This document shows, piece after piece, positions 1 to 7,761 of a DNA stretch of 10,115 nt (position 1 is its first letter; each line of letters begins with the position of its first letter). The translations under genes were made by a program, and so were the position numbers. The DNA lies in assembly GCA_046050105.1 (NCBI GenBank), contig JBJOQE010000004.1, forward strand, positions 1 to 10,115, given 5' to 3'. The notes under the pieces were generated by a model. It saw only the letters and a program-made list of their open reading frames with translations. It made no database searches and was not told where the DNA came from. The stretch comes from JAYQPD01 sp046050105 (GTDB lineage Bacteria; Patescibacteriota; Minisyncoccia; Phycocordibacterales; UBA918).

Positions 1-751
1 TAAGAAGATTCACATCACCGTTGCACAGGTTCGTAACGTGTCGGTAGGCGACAAGCTCGCTGGCCGCCACGGAAACAAAGGTGTTATCTCAAAGATTCTT
101 CCTGAGGAAGACATGCCATACACCGAAGATGGTCGTCCAATTGATGTGATTTTGACTCCACTTGGCGTGCCTTCACGTATGAACCTTGGTCAGATTCTCG
201 AACTTCACCTCGGTATGGCCGCAAACACATTGGGCTACCAGGCAATCGTGCCGCCATTTGGTGGCGCGTCTGAAGACGAAATTAAAGCAGAGCTCAAGCT
301 CGCCGGCCTTCCTGAAGACGGTAAGCTCTGGCTTCGTGACGGCCGCACCGGAGAACAGTTTGGCCAGAAGATTGCCGTTGGTTTCATGTACATCTTGAAG
401 CTGCACCACATGGTGGAAGACAAGATCCACATGCGTTCTATTGGTCCGTACTCACTCATCACCCAGCAGCCACTTGGCGGTAAGGCACAGGTGGGCGGTC
501 AGCGCTTCGGCGAAATGGAAGTGTGGGCGCTCCTCGGTTACGGTGCTGCATACACCCTCCGCGAAATGCTTACCATTAAGTCAGACGACATTGTGGGACG
601 CTCTGCTGCCTTTGACTCGATTGTGCGCGGCGAAAAGATTGGCCAGCCACACACCCCTGCAGCGTTTAACGTTCTTATTAACCAGCTCCGCGGTCTTGCG
701 CTCGACATTGAACTCAAGCGCACCGGCACAGGAACCGCAGAGACTCGCTAA
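1..751 (+). CDS. rpoB: RNA polymerase beta subunit, C-terminal part (5' end outside window)
   Basis: This is the C-terminal portion of the catalytic beta subunit of bacterial RNA polymerase. The reading frame is already open at base 2, so the gene begins upstream; about 249 residues are visible up to TAA at 749-751. Family hallmarks are clear: GDKLAGRHGNKGVIS near the start, then LGVPSRMNLGQILE, DGRTGEQF, MYILKLHHMVEDK and SLITQQPLGGKAQ. The C-terminal clamp segment has GGQRFGEMEVWAL and a MLTIKSDD motif. The E. coli counterpart reads almost the same through these blocks, including the lysine-rich active-site neighbourhood of GRHGNKG. An internal GTG at 38 is a valine codon, not a start. The gene lies 23 bp upstream of rpoC, as in the usual rpoBC operon. 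There is no sign of frameshift or insertion. The identification is essentially certain. Confidence 0.98.
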   Translation, partial: KKIHITVAQVRNVSVGDKLAGRHGNKGVISKILPEEDMPYTEDGRPIDVILTPLGVPSRMNLGQILELHLGMAANTLGYQAIVPPFGGASEDEIKAELKLAGLPEDGKLWLRDGRTGEQFGQKIAVGFMYILKLHHMVEDKIHMRSIGPYSLITQQPLGGKAQVGGQRFGEMEVWALLGYGAAYTLREMLTIKSDDIVGRSAAFDSIVRGEKIGQPHTPAAFNVLINQLRGLALDIELKRTGTGTAETR

Positions 752-774
752 GAGCACCGTAATCACAAAACACT

Positions 775-3700
775 ATGACTATGCTCAAAAACAAGCCAAC
801 GCATACGCCATTCGACTCGGTGCATCTTAAGCTCGCGAGCCCAGCGCGTATCCTCGAATGGTCACATGGCGAAATCACCAAGCCAGAAACCATCAACTAT
901 CGTACCCAGCGCCCTGAAAAGCATGGTCTTTTCGACGAGCGCATCTTTGGCCCGGTAGAAGACTACGAATGCTCATGTAAGAAGTACCGCGGTATCCGCT
1001 ACAAGGGTATTGTGTGTGAGAAGTGTGGCGTTGAAGTAACGCGCGCTATTGTGCGCCGTGAGCGCATGGGCCACATAGAGCTCTGCGTACCGGTGTCTCA
1101 CATTTGGTTCCTCCGCGGTGTGCCATCACGCATCGCACTCATCCTCGGCCTTTCGGCTGCAGACGTTGAAAAGGTAGTGTACTTCGCCGGCTACATCGTG
1201 ACGAAGGTGCGTGAAGACGAACGCGCTCGCCTCATGAAGGAGCTCGAAGCAGAGTTCAAGTCGAAGTTCAAGGACCTCACGAACGACAAGGGTCGCGAAG
1301 AGCTCAAGGAGCGCTTCGACGAAACGAAGAGTGAGATTGAATCTATCATCCAGGGCATCGTGCTCGATGAGATGCGCTTCCATAAGTTCTCGATGAAATA
1401 CTCGACACTCTTTGATGCTGCCATCGGTGCTGAAGCCCTCTTTGATATCTTCAATAAGGTTGACCTTGTGGCACTTGAAAAGGCGCTCGCCGAAAAGCGT
1501 GAGACCGCCGGTGCCGCAGACCGCACCAAGCTCGACAAGCGTCTCTCGCTCATCCGTTCGATGACGAACGCCGCGGTACGTCCTGAATGGATGTTCCTCA
1601 CGCGTATTCCTGTTATTCCACCAGCACTTCGCCCGATGGTGGCGCTTGAGGGTGGTCGTCATGCATCGTCTGACCTAAACGACCTCTACCGTCGTGTGAT
1701 TAACCGCAACAATCGTCTCAAGAAGCTCCTTGATATTAAGGCACCAGACGTTATTCTCCGTAATGAGAAGCGTATTCTTCAGGAGGCGGTTGATGCACTC
1801 ATCGACAACTCGATTCGCCACGGCAACACCGCATACTCGGTGATGAGCCAGGCGCAGCGCCGCCCACTCAAGTCGCTTTCAGATTACCTGAAGAGCAAGC
1901 AGGGTTACTTCCGTCAGAACCTCTTGGGTAAGCGTGTTGACTACTCAGGTCGTTCGGTAATCGTTATCGGTCCGGACATGAAGCTCGACCAGTGTGGTCT
2001 TCCAAAGCACATGGCGCTTGAGCTCTTCCGTCCGTTTGTTATCTCAGAACTCCTCCGTCAGGAACTTGCGTACAACATTCGTGGTGCCGGCCGCCTCATT
2101 GAAGACGGTGTGCCTGAAGTGTGGGCCATTCTTGAAAACGTGATTAAGGATAAGCACGTACTCTTGAACCGCGCTCCAACACTTCACCGTCAGGGTATCC
2201 AGGCGTTCCGCCCGGTGCTCATTGAAGGTAACGCTATCCAAATTCACCCACTCGTTTGTCGCGCATTCAACGCCGACTTCGATGGTGACCAGATGGCGGT
2301 ACACGTCCCCCTTGGCCCTGAGGCCCAGATGGAAGCGCGCGAAATCATTTCTGCGAACCGCAACATCTTGAAGCCAGGTTCAGGCGACCCAGTGGTGTCT
2401 GAGAAGCTTCTCGATATGGCGCTTGGTTGTTACTGGATGACGAAGGTTGTTGATGGCGCGCATGGCGAAGGGAAGTTTTTCCCATCTCCAAACGCCGCTA
2501 TTACTGCACACGACTTCGGCGTTGTCGACTTCCGCGCGAAGATCAAGGTGAAAGCAACAGACACTCTGAAGTATGCTCAGTTTGAGAATGGCCTCTTTGA
2601 AACAACCGTTGGCCGCCTCCTCTTTAACAGCGCGCTTCCTAAGCAGTTTGTGTTCATTAACGATGTGGTTACCCAGCGCTCACTCTTTGCCATTGTTATC
2701 GACATCATCGACAACTTGGGTATCGAGATGGTGCCAGACATTATCGACAAGATTAAGCGTCTCGGTTTCACGTATGCAACAAAGTCAGGTGTGACGTGGG
2801 GTATCGACGACGTGACTATTCCACCAGAGAAGCACGAGATTATTGCAAAAGGTCGTGAAGAAGAGCGTGATGTACAGAAACACTTCAACGAAGGCCTGCT
2901 CTCGCGCGACGAACGCCGTCGCCACGTCGTATCTATTTGGCACCGTGCAAAGACTGCGGTTGAAAAGGTCATTCCTAAAACACTCGACACCATGGGTTCT
3001 GTCCACGATATGTGGCAGTCGGGTGCGCGCGGTTCCTTGGGACAAATTGCTCAGATGGCGGGTATGAAGGGTCTCATCGTGAACACACGAGGTGAAACAA
3101 TTGAGTTCCCCGTACTTTCTTCTATGAAGGAAGGTCTCTCACCAATTGAGTACTTCAATACCACACACGGTTCTCGTAAGGGCTTGGCCGACACCGCGCT
3201 TCAAACTGCAAAGGCTGGTTACCTCACTCGTCGTCTCTTCGACGTTGCGCAAGACGCCATCATCATGGAGGACGACTGTGCAACCAAACAGGGTGTAAAT
3301 ATCGGCCGTGTGTCTGCTTCAGGTATTGAAATTGCATTCTCACGCGCAATCCGTGGACGCATGCTTGCAGAAGACATCGTTGTTTCAGGAACAACACTCT
3401 TCGAACGTGGACACCTTATCTCTCGTGCTGATGCGCTCGCGATTGATCAAAACAAGCAGATTGCGGCTGTGGTTGTGCGTTCACCTATGACCTGTAAGAC
3501 ACTCCGTGGTGTATGTAAGCACTGTTACGGTATCGACCTTACCTCAAACAAACTCGTTGATTTGGGTGAAGCAGTAGGTACGGTTGCAGCGCAAGCTATC
3601 GGTGAACCAGGTACCCAGCTCACCATGAACACGAAGCATGCCGGTGGTGCTGCGTCGGTGGGTGGCGACGTAACCTCGGGTCTCCCTCGCGTTGAGGAAG

Positions 3701-4425
3701 TGTTTGAGAAGCGCCTCCCGAAGAACCCTGCAATTGTGTCTATGAGCGACGGTGTGGTGTCTGAAATTCGCACCGACGGTCGTGACAAGACTATCGTGGT
3801 ACTTCCTGAAGGAACAAAAAAGAAGGATGCCATCGAGTACGCGGTGCACTACCGCCGCACCGTACTTGTTGCGGTTGGTGAAGAAGTGAAGAAGGGCCAG
3901 ATTATGACGGACGGTTCTGCCGACCTCACCGAAGTATTCAAATATGGCGGTGAGCAGCATGTACAGGACTATGTCATCACTGAAACCAGCCGCATCTACG
4001 AACTCCAGGGTGTGACCATCGCGCGCAAGCACATCGAGCTTATCGTGAAGCAGATGCTTTCTCGCATGAAGGTGACTGACTCTGGTGACGGTCCCTACAC
4101 GGTAGGTGATGTGGTTGAAGAGTGGAACATTGAGAAGGCGAACCGCGAGCTCAAGGAGGCAGGCAAGGAGCTCATCAAAGCCAATAAGCTTATTTTGGGC
4201 ATCACTGAAGTGTCCCTCTCACGCAAGTCATTCCTCTCTGCTGCATCATTCCAGAACACAACACGCATCTTGATTGGTGCTGCGGTTCGCGGCAGCGTGG
4301 ACACCCTCTCGGGTCTTAAGGAGAACGTTATCATCGGTCGTCTTATCCCTGCAGGTACGGGCTTTAAGGGAAGCAGGAAACAGATGATGGTGGCAGAACT
4401 TCACGCCGCAGATGGCGAGGGGTAG
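775..4425 (+). CDS. rpoC: RNA polymerase beta' subunit, complete
   Basis: This 1216-aa protein is the beta' subunit, which carries the catalytic magnesium site of RNA polymerase. The N-terminal zinc ribbon has Cys66, Cys68, Cys81 and Cys84, with the same spacing as E. coli 70/72/85/88. The active-site loop NADFDGD is at residues 499-505. The bridge-helix region (around 795-835) contains GLADTAL and GYLTRRLFDVAQD. The second zinc site is Cys835, Cys907, Cys914 and Cys917. LKENVIIGRLIPAGTG lies near the C-terminus. The length resembles Firmicutes beta', and the large trigger-loop insertion of E. coli is absent. The trigger loop itself reads MNTKH at 951-955, whereas most bacteria have MRTFH. 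The start ATG at 775 is followed by another ATG at 781, and neither has a clear ribosome-binding sequence; 775 is the more upstream choice. The gene ends in TAG at 4423-4425, directly against an inverted repeat. Confidence 0.98.
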   Translation: MTMLKNKPTHTPFDSVHLKLASPARILEWSHGEITKPETINYRTQRPEKHGLFDERIFGPVEDYECSCKKYRGIRYKGIVCEKCGVEVTRAIVRRERMGHIELCVPVSHIWFLRGVPSRIALILGLSAADVEKVVYFAGYIVTKVREDERARLMKELEAEFKSKFKDLTNDKGREELKERFDETKSEIESIIQGIVLDEMRFHKFSMKYSTLFDAAIGAEALFDIFNKVDLVALEKALAEKRETAGAADRTKLDKRLSLIRSMTNAAVRPEWMFLTRIPVIPPALRPMVALEGGRHASSDLNDLYRRVINRNNRLKKLLDIKAPDVILRNEKRILQEAVDALIDNSIRHGNTAYSVMSQAQRRPLKSLSDYLKSKQGYFRQNLLGKRVDYSGRSVIVIGPDMKLDQCGLPKHMALELFRPFVISELLRQELAYNIRGAGRLIEDGVPEVWAILENVIKDKHVLLNRAPTLHRQGIQAFRPVLIEGNAIQIHPLVCRAFNADFDGDQMAVHVPLGPEAQMEAREIISANRNILKPGSGDPVVSEKLLDMALGCYWMTKVVDGAHGEGKFFPSPNAAITAHDFGVVDFRAKIKVKATDTLKYAQFENGLFETTVGRLLFNSALPKQFVFINDVVTQRSLFAIVIDIIDNLGIEMVPDIIDKIKRLGFTYATKSGVTWGIDDVTIPPEKHEIIAKGREEERDVQKHFNEGLLSRDERRRHVVSIWHRAKTAVEKVIPKTLDTMGSVHDMWQSGARGSLGQIAQMAGMKGLIVNTRGETIEFPVLSSMKEGLSPIEYFNTTHGSRKGLADTALQTAKAGYLTRRLFDVAQDAIIMEDDCATKQGVNIGRVSASGIEIAFSRAIRGRMLAEDIVVSGTTLFERGHLISRADALAIDQNKQIAAVVVRSPMTCKTLRGVCKHCYGIDLTSNKLVDLGEAVGTVAAQAIGEPGTQLTMNTKHAGGAASVGGDVTSGLPRVEEVFEKRLPKNPAIVSMSDGVVSEIRTDGRDKTIVVLPEGTKKKDAIEYAVHYRRTVLVAVGEEVKKGQIMTDGSADLTEVFKYGGEQHVQDYVITETSRIYELQGVTIARKHIELIVKQMLSRMKVTDSGDGPYTVGDVVEEWNIEKANRELKEAGKELIKANKLILGITEVSLSRKSFLSAASFQNTTRILIGAAVRGSVDTLSGLKENVIIGRLIPAGTGFKGSRKQMMVAELHAADGEG

Positions 4426-4551
4426 AGAGAGCGTCTAGTACGTCCATCTACTTCGTTATTTTCGTCGCTCGAACCTTCACCGTAGCAGCTCGTACGACTC
4501 AGGTTCTCGCTCCTCAATGCCTCGTATATGAAACGTTCTAGAGCGCTCTCT
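4426..4551. repeat. 126-bp segment bounded by long imperfect inverted repeats between rpoC and dnaG
   Basis: The left arm AGAGAGCGTCTAGTACGT (4426-4443) pairs with the right arm ACGTTCTAGAGCGCTCTCT (4533-4551). The pairing is 8 bp (AGAGAGCG), one bulged G at 4543, 5 bp (TCTAG), one T/T mismatch, then 4 bp (ACGT). The interior is about 89 nt and contains a smaller 6-bp inverted repeat, GAACCT (4471-4476) with AGGTTC (4501-4506), which encloses CGTA/TACG (4481-4484, 4493-4496). No U-rich run follows the right arm, so it does not look like an intrinsic terminator. It could be a structured RNA or RNase-processing site in the rpoBC-dnaG message, or a small non-coding mobile element with terminal repeats. 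No target-site duplication is obvious. Small ORFs crossing it are not convincing. Confidence 0.6.
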
Positions 4552-4588
4552 TGGGTGGGTGGAGCACTTGGCAACTGTGCATCGATAT

Positions 4589-6373
4589 ATGGCAACACCA
4601 GTAGAACAAATCAAAGACCGTTTGAGCATCCTTGATGTGGTGGGGACGTATGTGAAGCTCACAAAGTCGGGGAAGCACTGGAAGGGGAAGTCGCCGTTCA
4701 CCGTTGAGAAAACACCATCGTTTTTTGTCTCGCCGGAACGTGGCATGTACTATTGTTTTTCCTCAGGGAAAGGCGGCGACATGTTCACGTTTATGCAGGA
4801 GCTCGAAGGAGTGGATTTCAAGGGAGCATTGAAGCTTCTTGCAGAGCGTGCGGGTGTAGAGCTTACGCCAGAACGCGCCGAAGACCGCACGGAGCGCGAC
4901 ACCCTCTACCAGATTCTCGAAGAAGCGACACGGTACTTTGAAAGTGAGCTTGCCAAACACCCCGCAAAGGTGGAGTATCTGAAGTCGCGCGCAGTGACAG
5001 AAGAAACTATACGCAAGTGGCGCATTGGCTACGCCACAAAAGAATGGCGCGCCCTCACTTCTCATTTGGTGATGAGAGGGTACGCGCTTCCGCTCATCAT
5101 AAAGGCGGGGCTCGCAAAGGGAAGTGAAAAAAGCGCCGAACCGTATGACGTGTTCCGCGACCGCATCATGTTTCCGATTGCCGACGCGTCGGGCAGGGTG
5201 GTGGGCTTCTCTGGGCGCGATCAGTCGGGTGACAGTGCCGCACCTAAGTATGTAAACTCTCCCGAAACGCCGCTCTATGAAAAGTCGCGCATCCTCTTTG
5301 GCTACGACAAGGCAAAGACAGGTATCCGCGCGCTCGACTTCACGCTCATTGTGGAAGGGCAGTTCGACCTCGTGCTCGCGCACCAAGCGGGCTATACCAA
5401 CACCGTTGCCATTTCAGGCACCGCGATGACCGACGCCCATGCTGAGCAAATTAACCGACTCTCGAAAAAAGCAGTCCTGGCACTCGATGCAGATAAAGCG
5501 GGGATTGCGTCGGCAAAGCGTAGTGCCGCACTCATGCTGCTCCGCGACATGGACGTGAAGGTGGCGCGCATCGAGGGAGGGAAAGACCCAGCCGACCTGG
5601 TGAAGGACGACCCAAAGCTCTTGAAGCACACCATCGGCAGTGCACTCCATGTCATTCCGTTCCTCATTGAGGTCATACGTAAAGAAACGAATGATGAGCG
5701 TGTGTTGAAGCTCCGCGTGCGAGAAGAGGTGGTGCCATTTGTGACCTACCTTCCGAATCGCATCGACGGCGAACACTTCGAAGGTCTGATTGCAGAAGCT
5801 ATCGGCACCACGAAAGACGCCATTCATTTTGAGGTTGAGCGTGTACGGGAAGAGGTGAAAAAGGATGCTGCACGTGAAGCAAAAGCCGCGCAACATCAAG
5901 ATGAGAAGTCAGAAAACAAGGTGCCAGAAGCACCCAAAAAACTCCCTGCACTCGCGCGCACTGAAGACATTGTCTTTCATCTCTACGGCGTGCTATTGTG
6001 GCAACAGTCTATAGAGGCACCACTTGTGTCGTCAGAAAAACTCCGCACTTACCTTGGTGATATTTTAAGCCAGGAGCGGCTCGTGACGCTTGAAGATTGG
6101 CCTCCCGATATGAAGAACAAGGCAGCATTTCTGGCCGAAGCGGCGTATGAACATGCAGAAGAGAAGACATTCCCCGAGACACTTAGCGCACTGCTCAGAG
6201 AGCTTGACCTCCGGGTAGGCAAGGAGTCGCTTGTCGATATTCGTTCAAAGCTCCGCGAGGCAGAGCGCATCGGCGACAGAGAGCAAACCCAAACCCTACT
6301 GACACTTGCAAGCACCCACCAAAAACGCATTACCAACACAGAGAGTGCCGACCGCACCTTTATCCTTCGCTAA
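4589..6373 (+). CDS. dnaG: DNA primase with degenerate zinc ribbon
   Basis: This 594-aa protein is bacterial DNA primase, which makes RNA primers at the replication fork. The start ATG at 4589 puts the family-typical opening (VEQIKDRLSILDVV, residues 5-18) at the N-terminus. An in-frame GTG at 4559 would add ten unconserved residues. Neither start has a well-placed Shine-Dalgarno sequence. Residues about 27-70 align with the zinc-ribbon domain, but the metal ligands Cys-His-Cys-Cys are replaced by Ser35, Thr38, Cys56 and Ser59, so zinc binding is probably lost. The TOPRIM catalytic core is intact, with IVEGQFD (Glu256, Asp260), DADKAG (Asp300, Asp302) and GKDPADLV. A charged linker around 425-460 leads to a helical C-terminal region of the kind that binds the DnaB helicase. 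The stop TAA at 6371-6373 lies 17 bp before rpoD, the classical dnaG-rpoD pairing. Confidence 0.95.
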   Translation: MATPVEQIKDRLSILDVVGTYVKLTKSGKHWKGKSPFTVEKTPSFFVSPERGMYYCFSSGKGGDMFTFMQELEGVDFKGALKLLAERAGVELTPERAEDRTERDTLYQILEEATRYFESELAKHPAKVEYLKSRAVTEETIRKWRIGYATKEWRALTSHLVMRGYALPLIIKAGLAKGSEKSAEPYDVFRDRIMFPIADASGRVVGFSGRDQSGDSAAPKYVNSPETPLYEKSRILFGYDKAKTGIRALDFTLIVEGQFDLVLAHQAGYTNTVAISGTAMTDAHAEQINRLSKKAVLALDADKAGIASAKRSAALMLLRDMDVKVARIEGGKDPADLVKDDPKLLKHTIGSALHVIPFLIEVIRKETNDERVLKLRVREEVVPFVTYLPNRIDGEHFEGLIAEAIGTTKDAIHFEVERVREEVKKDAAREAKAAQHQDEKSENKVPEAPKKLPALARTEDIVFHLYGVLLWQQSIEAPLVSSEKLRTYLGDILSQERLVTLEDWPPDMKNKAAFLAEAAYEHAEEKTFPETLSALLRELDLRVGKESLVDIRSKLREAERIGDREQTQTLLTLASTHQKRITNTESADRTFILR

Positions 6374-6390
6374 TTCATTTTAATAACATC

Positions 6391-7689
6391 ATGGCACAGA
6401 CAAAAAACAAAAAGACCTCAAAGCCTGCGAAGAAAGCGGTGAAGCGCCCTGTGTCAAAAAAGCCAGCGAAGAAGGTGGTAAAAAAGGCAGCGAAGCCTGC
6501 TGTCAAAAAGCCAGCGAAGAAGGTGGTAGCGAAGAAGGCTGCGCCTCTGAAGAAGGCGGCAAAGGCAGTGAAAGCTGCGTCAAAGCCTGCTGCTAAAGCA
6601 GCAGCGCGTAAGCCGGTCTCAAAACACTTTGAGCAGAAGGCGACAGCGCTCATTGAGCGTGGTCGTCAGCGTGGCTACATCACGTACGACGAGATTCTCC
6701 GCGAGTTCCCAACGATTGAGAATGACGTTGCGTTTCTTGAAGATATGTACGAGCGTTTTGCAACGGCGTCTATCGACGTGCTCGAAAGTGGTGGTATGCT
6801 CGGCAACGACATCACGGACGAGATGCTCGACAAGCGCAATATGTACCGCCGCTCTGAAAGCGGGTATGACTCTATCCAAATGTACCTCCGTGAAATCGGC
6901 CAGTACCCACTGCTTTCAGGACTTGAAGAGCGCACGCTCGCGAAGCGCATCGTGGACGGCGACGACGAAGCACGTAACCTCCTTGCGCGCGCCAACCTTC
7001 GCCTCGTGGTTTCAATTGCAAAGAAGTATGTGGGTCGTAGCCCCGACCTCACCCTCCTCGATCTTATTCAGGAAGGTAACCTCGGTCTCTTTAAAGCCGT
7101 CGATAAGTTCGACTTCACGAAGGGCTTTAAGTTTTCAACCTATGCAACATGGTGGATTCGCCAGGCAATCACCCGCGCACTTGCCGACCAGTCGCGTACC
7201 ATTCGTATTCCGGTGCACATGGTGGAGACCATGGCGAAGTACAAGCAGGTGTCTCGCCGCTTGGCACAAGACCTTGGTCGTGACCCCATGCCAGAGGAGA
7301 TTGCAACCGAAATGGGTATTGAGGTAGACAAGGTGTACCAGATTGAAAAGATTAGCCAAGACACTATTTCGCTTGAAATGCCGATTGGCGACGAGGACGA
7401 CCGTTCACGCCTCTCTGACTTTATTTCAGACGATAAAATCCTTTCTCCTGACCAAGAAGTTGCACACCGCATTCTTGCAGACCAAGTGAAGGAAATCCTC
7501 GACTCGCTTTCAGAGAAAGAGCGAAAGATTTTGGAAATGCGCCATGGGCTGATGGACGGCACCTACCATACCCTTGAAGAAGTGGGGAAGGAGTTTGGGG
7601 TGACCCGCGAACGCATTCGCCAGATTGAAGCGAAGGCACTTGAGAAGATACGCCAGCACGACAAGGCAAGGAGGCTGAAATCATATTAG
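6391..7689 (+). CDS. rpoD: Primary sigma-70 factor with histone-H1-like N-terminal tail
   Basis: This 432-aa protein is the housekeeping sigma factor (RpoD/SigA) that directs RNA polymerase to promoters. Residues 1-78 are a lysine/alanine/proline/valine tail with repeated KKPAKKVV units, resembling histone H1. Residues about 79-133 look like region 1.1. Region 1.2 begins near DSIQMYLREIGQ (160). Region 2 runs from about 201 and includes DLIQEGN and the promoter-melting and -10 recognition helix STYATWWIRQAITRA (249-263). Region 3 follows HMVETMAKY. Region 4 carries the -35 helix-turn-helix, LEEVGKEFGVTRERIRQIE (395-413). Compared with E. coli there is a two-residue insertion between AKKY and DLIQEGN. 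ATG 6391 lies in AT-rich DNA without a ribosome-binding motif. Genes closing this operon in other bacteria have the same order after dnaG. A hairpin follows 18 bp after the TAG stop. Confidence 0.97.
   Translation: MAQTKNKKTSKPAKKAVKRPVSKKPAKKVVKKAAKPAVKKPAKKVVAKKAAPLKKAAKAVKAASKPAAKAAARKPVSKHFEQKATALIERGRQRGYITYDEILREFPTIENDVAFLEDMYERFATASIDVLESGGMLGNDITDEMLDKRNMYRRSESGYDSIQMYLREIGQYPLLSGLEERTLAKRIVDGDDEARNLLARANLRLVVSIAKKYVGRSPDLTLLDLIQEGNLGLFKAVDKFDFTKGFKFSTYATWWIRQAITRALADQSRTIRIPVHMVETMAKYKQVSRRLAQDLGRDPMPEEIATEMGIEVDKVYQIEKISQDTISLEMPIGDEDDRSRLSDFISDDKILSPDQEVAHRILADQVKEILDSLSEKERKILEMRHGLMDGTYHTLEEVGKEFGVTRERIRQIEAKALEKIRQHDKARRLKSY
6457..6528 (+). repeat. Direct repeat of 24 bp inside the rpoD tail
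   Basis: The 24 bases at 6457-6480 recur exactly at 6505-6528, 48 bp later and in the same frame; both encode KKPAKKVV. Less perfect AAG-GCN-rich units fill the rest of 6400-6620. The DNA-level identity suggests the tail grew by recent duplication rather than only by selection for basic residues. Confidence 0.85.
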
Positions 7690-7707
7690 GAAAACAAAAC
7701 ATATAAA

Positions 7708-7740
7708 AAAGCCCGTTGTTTCCAAGAAACAACGGGCTTT
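7708..7740. terminator. Bidirectional intrinsic terminator between rpoD and the convergent membrane-protein gene
   Basis: A perfect 15-bp stem, 7708-7722 with 7726-7740, closes a three-base CAA loop. On the minus strand the stem is followed by six or more T residues (the A run at 7705-7710), giving a textbook terminator for the small membrane-protein gene ending at 7762. On the plus strand the T run is only the three bases inside the stem, so it is probably a weaker stop for the rpoD message. Confidence 0.9.
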
Positions 7741-7761
7741 GGGTCGCATACTGCTGATTCT

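Noticed and set aside
1126..1662. Long minus-strand ORFs opposite rpoC (also 2577-2993 and 3544-4032)
   Set aside because: These are antisense shadows of a highly conserved gene; the encoded proteins show no domain features and no start signals.
4465..4478. tRNA T-loop-like GGTTCGAGC on the minus strand of the spacer
   Set aside because: No matching T-stem, acceptor stem or anticodon arm can be built around it.
4559..4588. Upstream GTG start for dnaG giving 604 aa
   Set aside because: The ten extra residues are not conserved in the family, and ATG 4589 gives the expected N-terminus. Neither has a well-placed ribosome-binding site, so the family pattern decides.
4401..4598. Minus-strand 65-aa ORF across the rpoC-dnaG spacer
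   Set aside because: It crosses both inverted-repeat arms and both gene ends, with low-complexity charged content and no ribosome-binding site.
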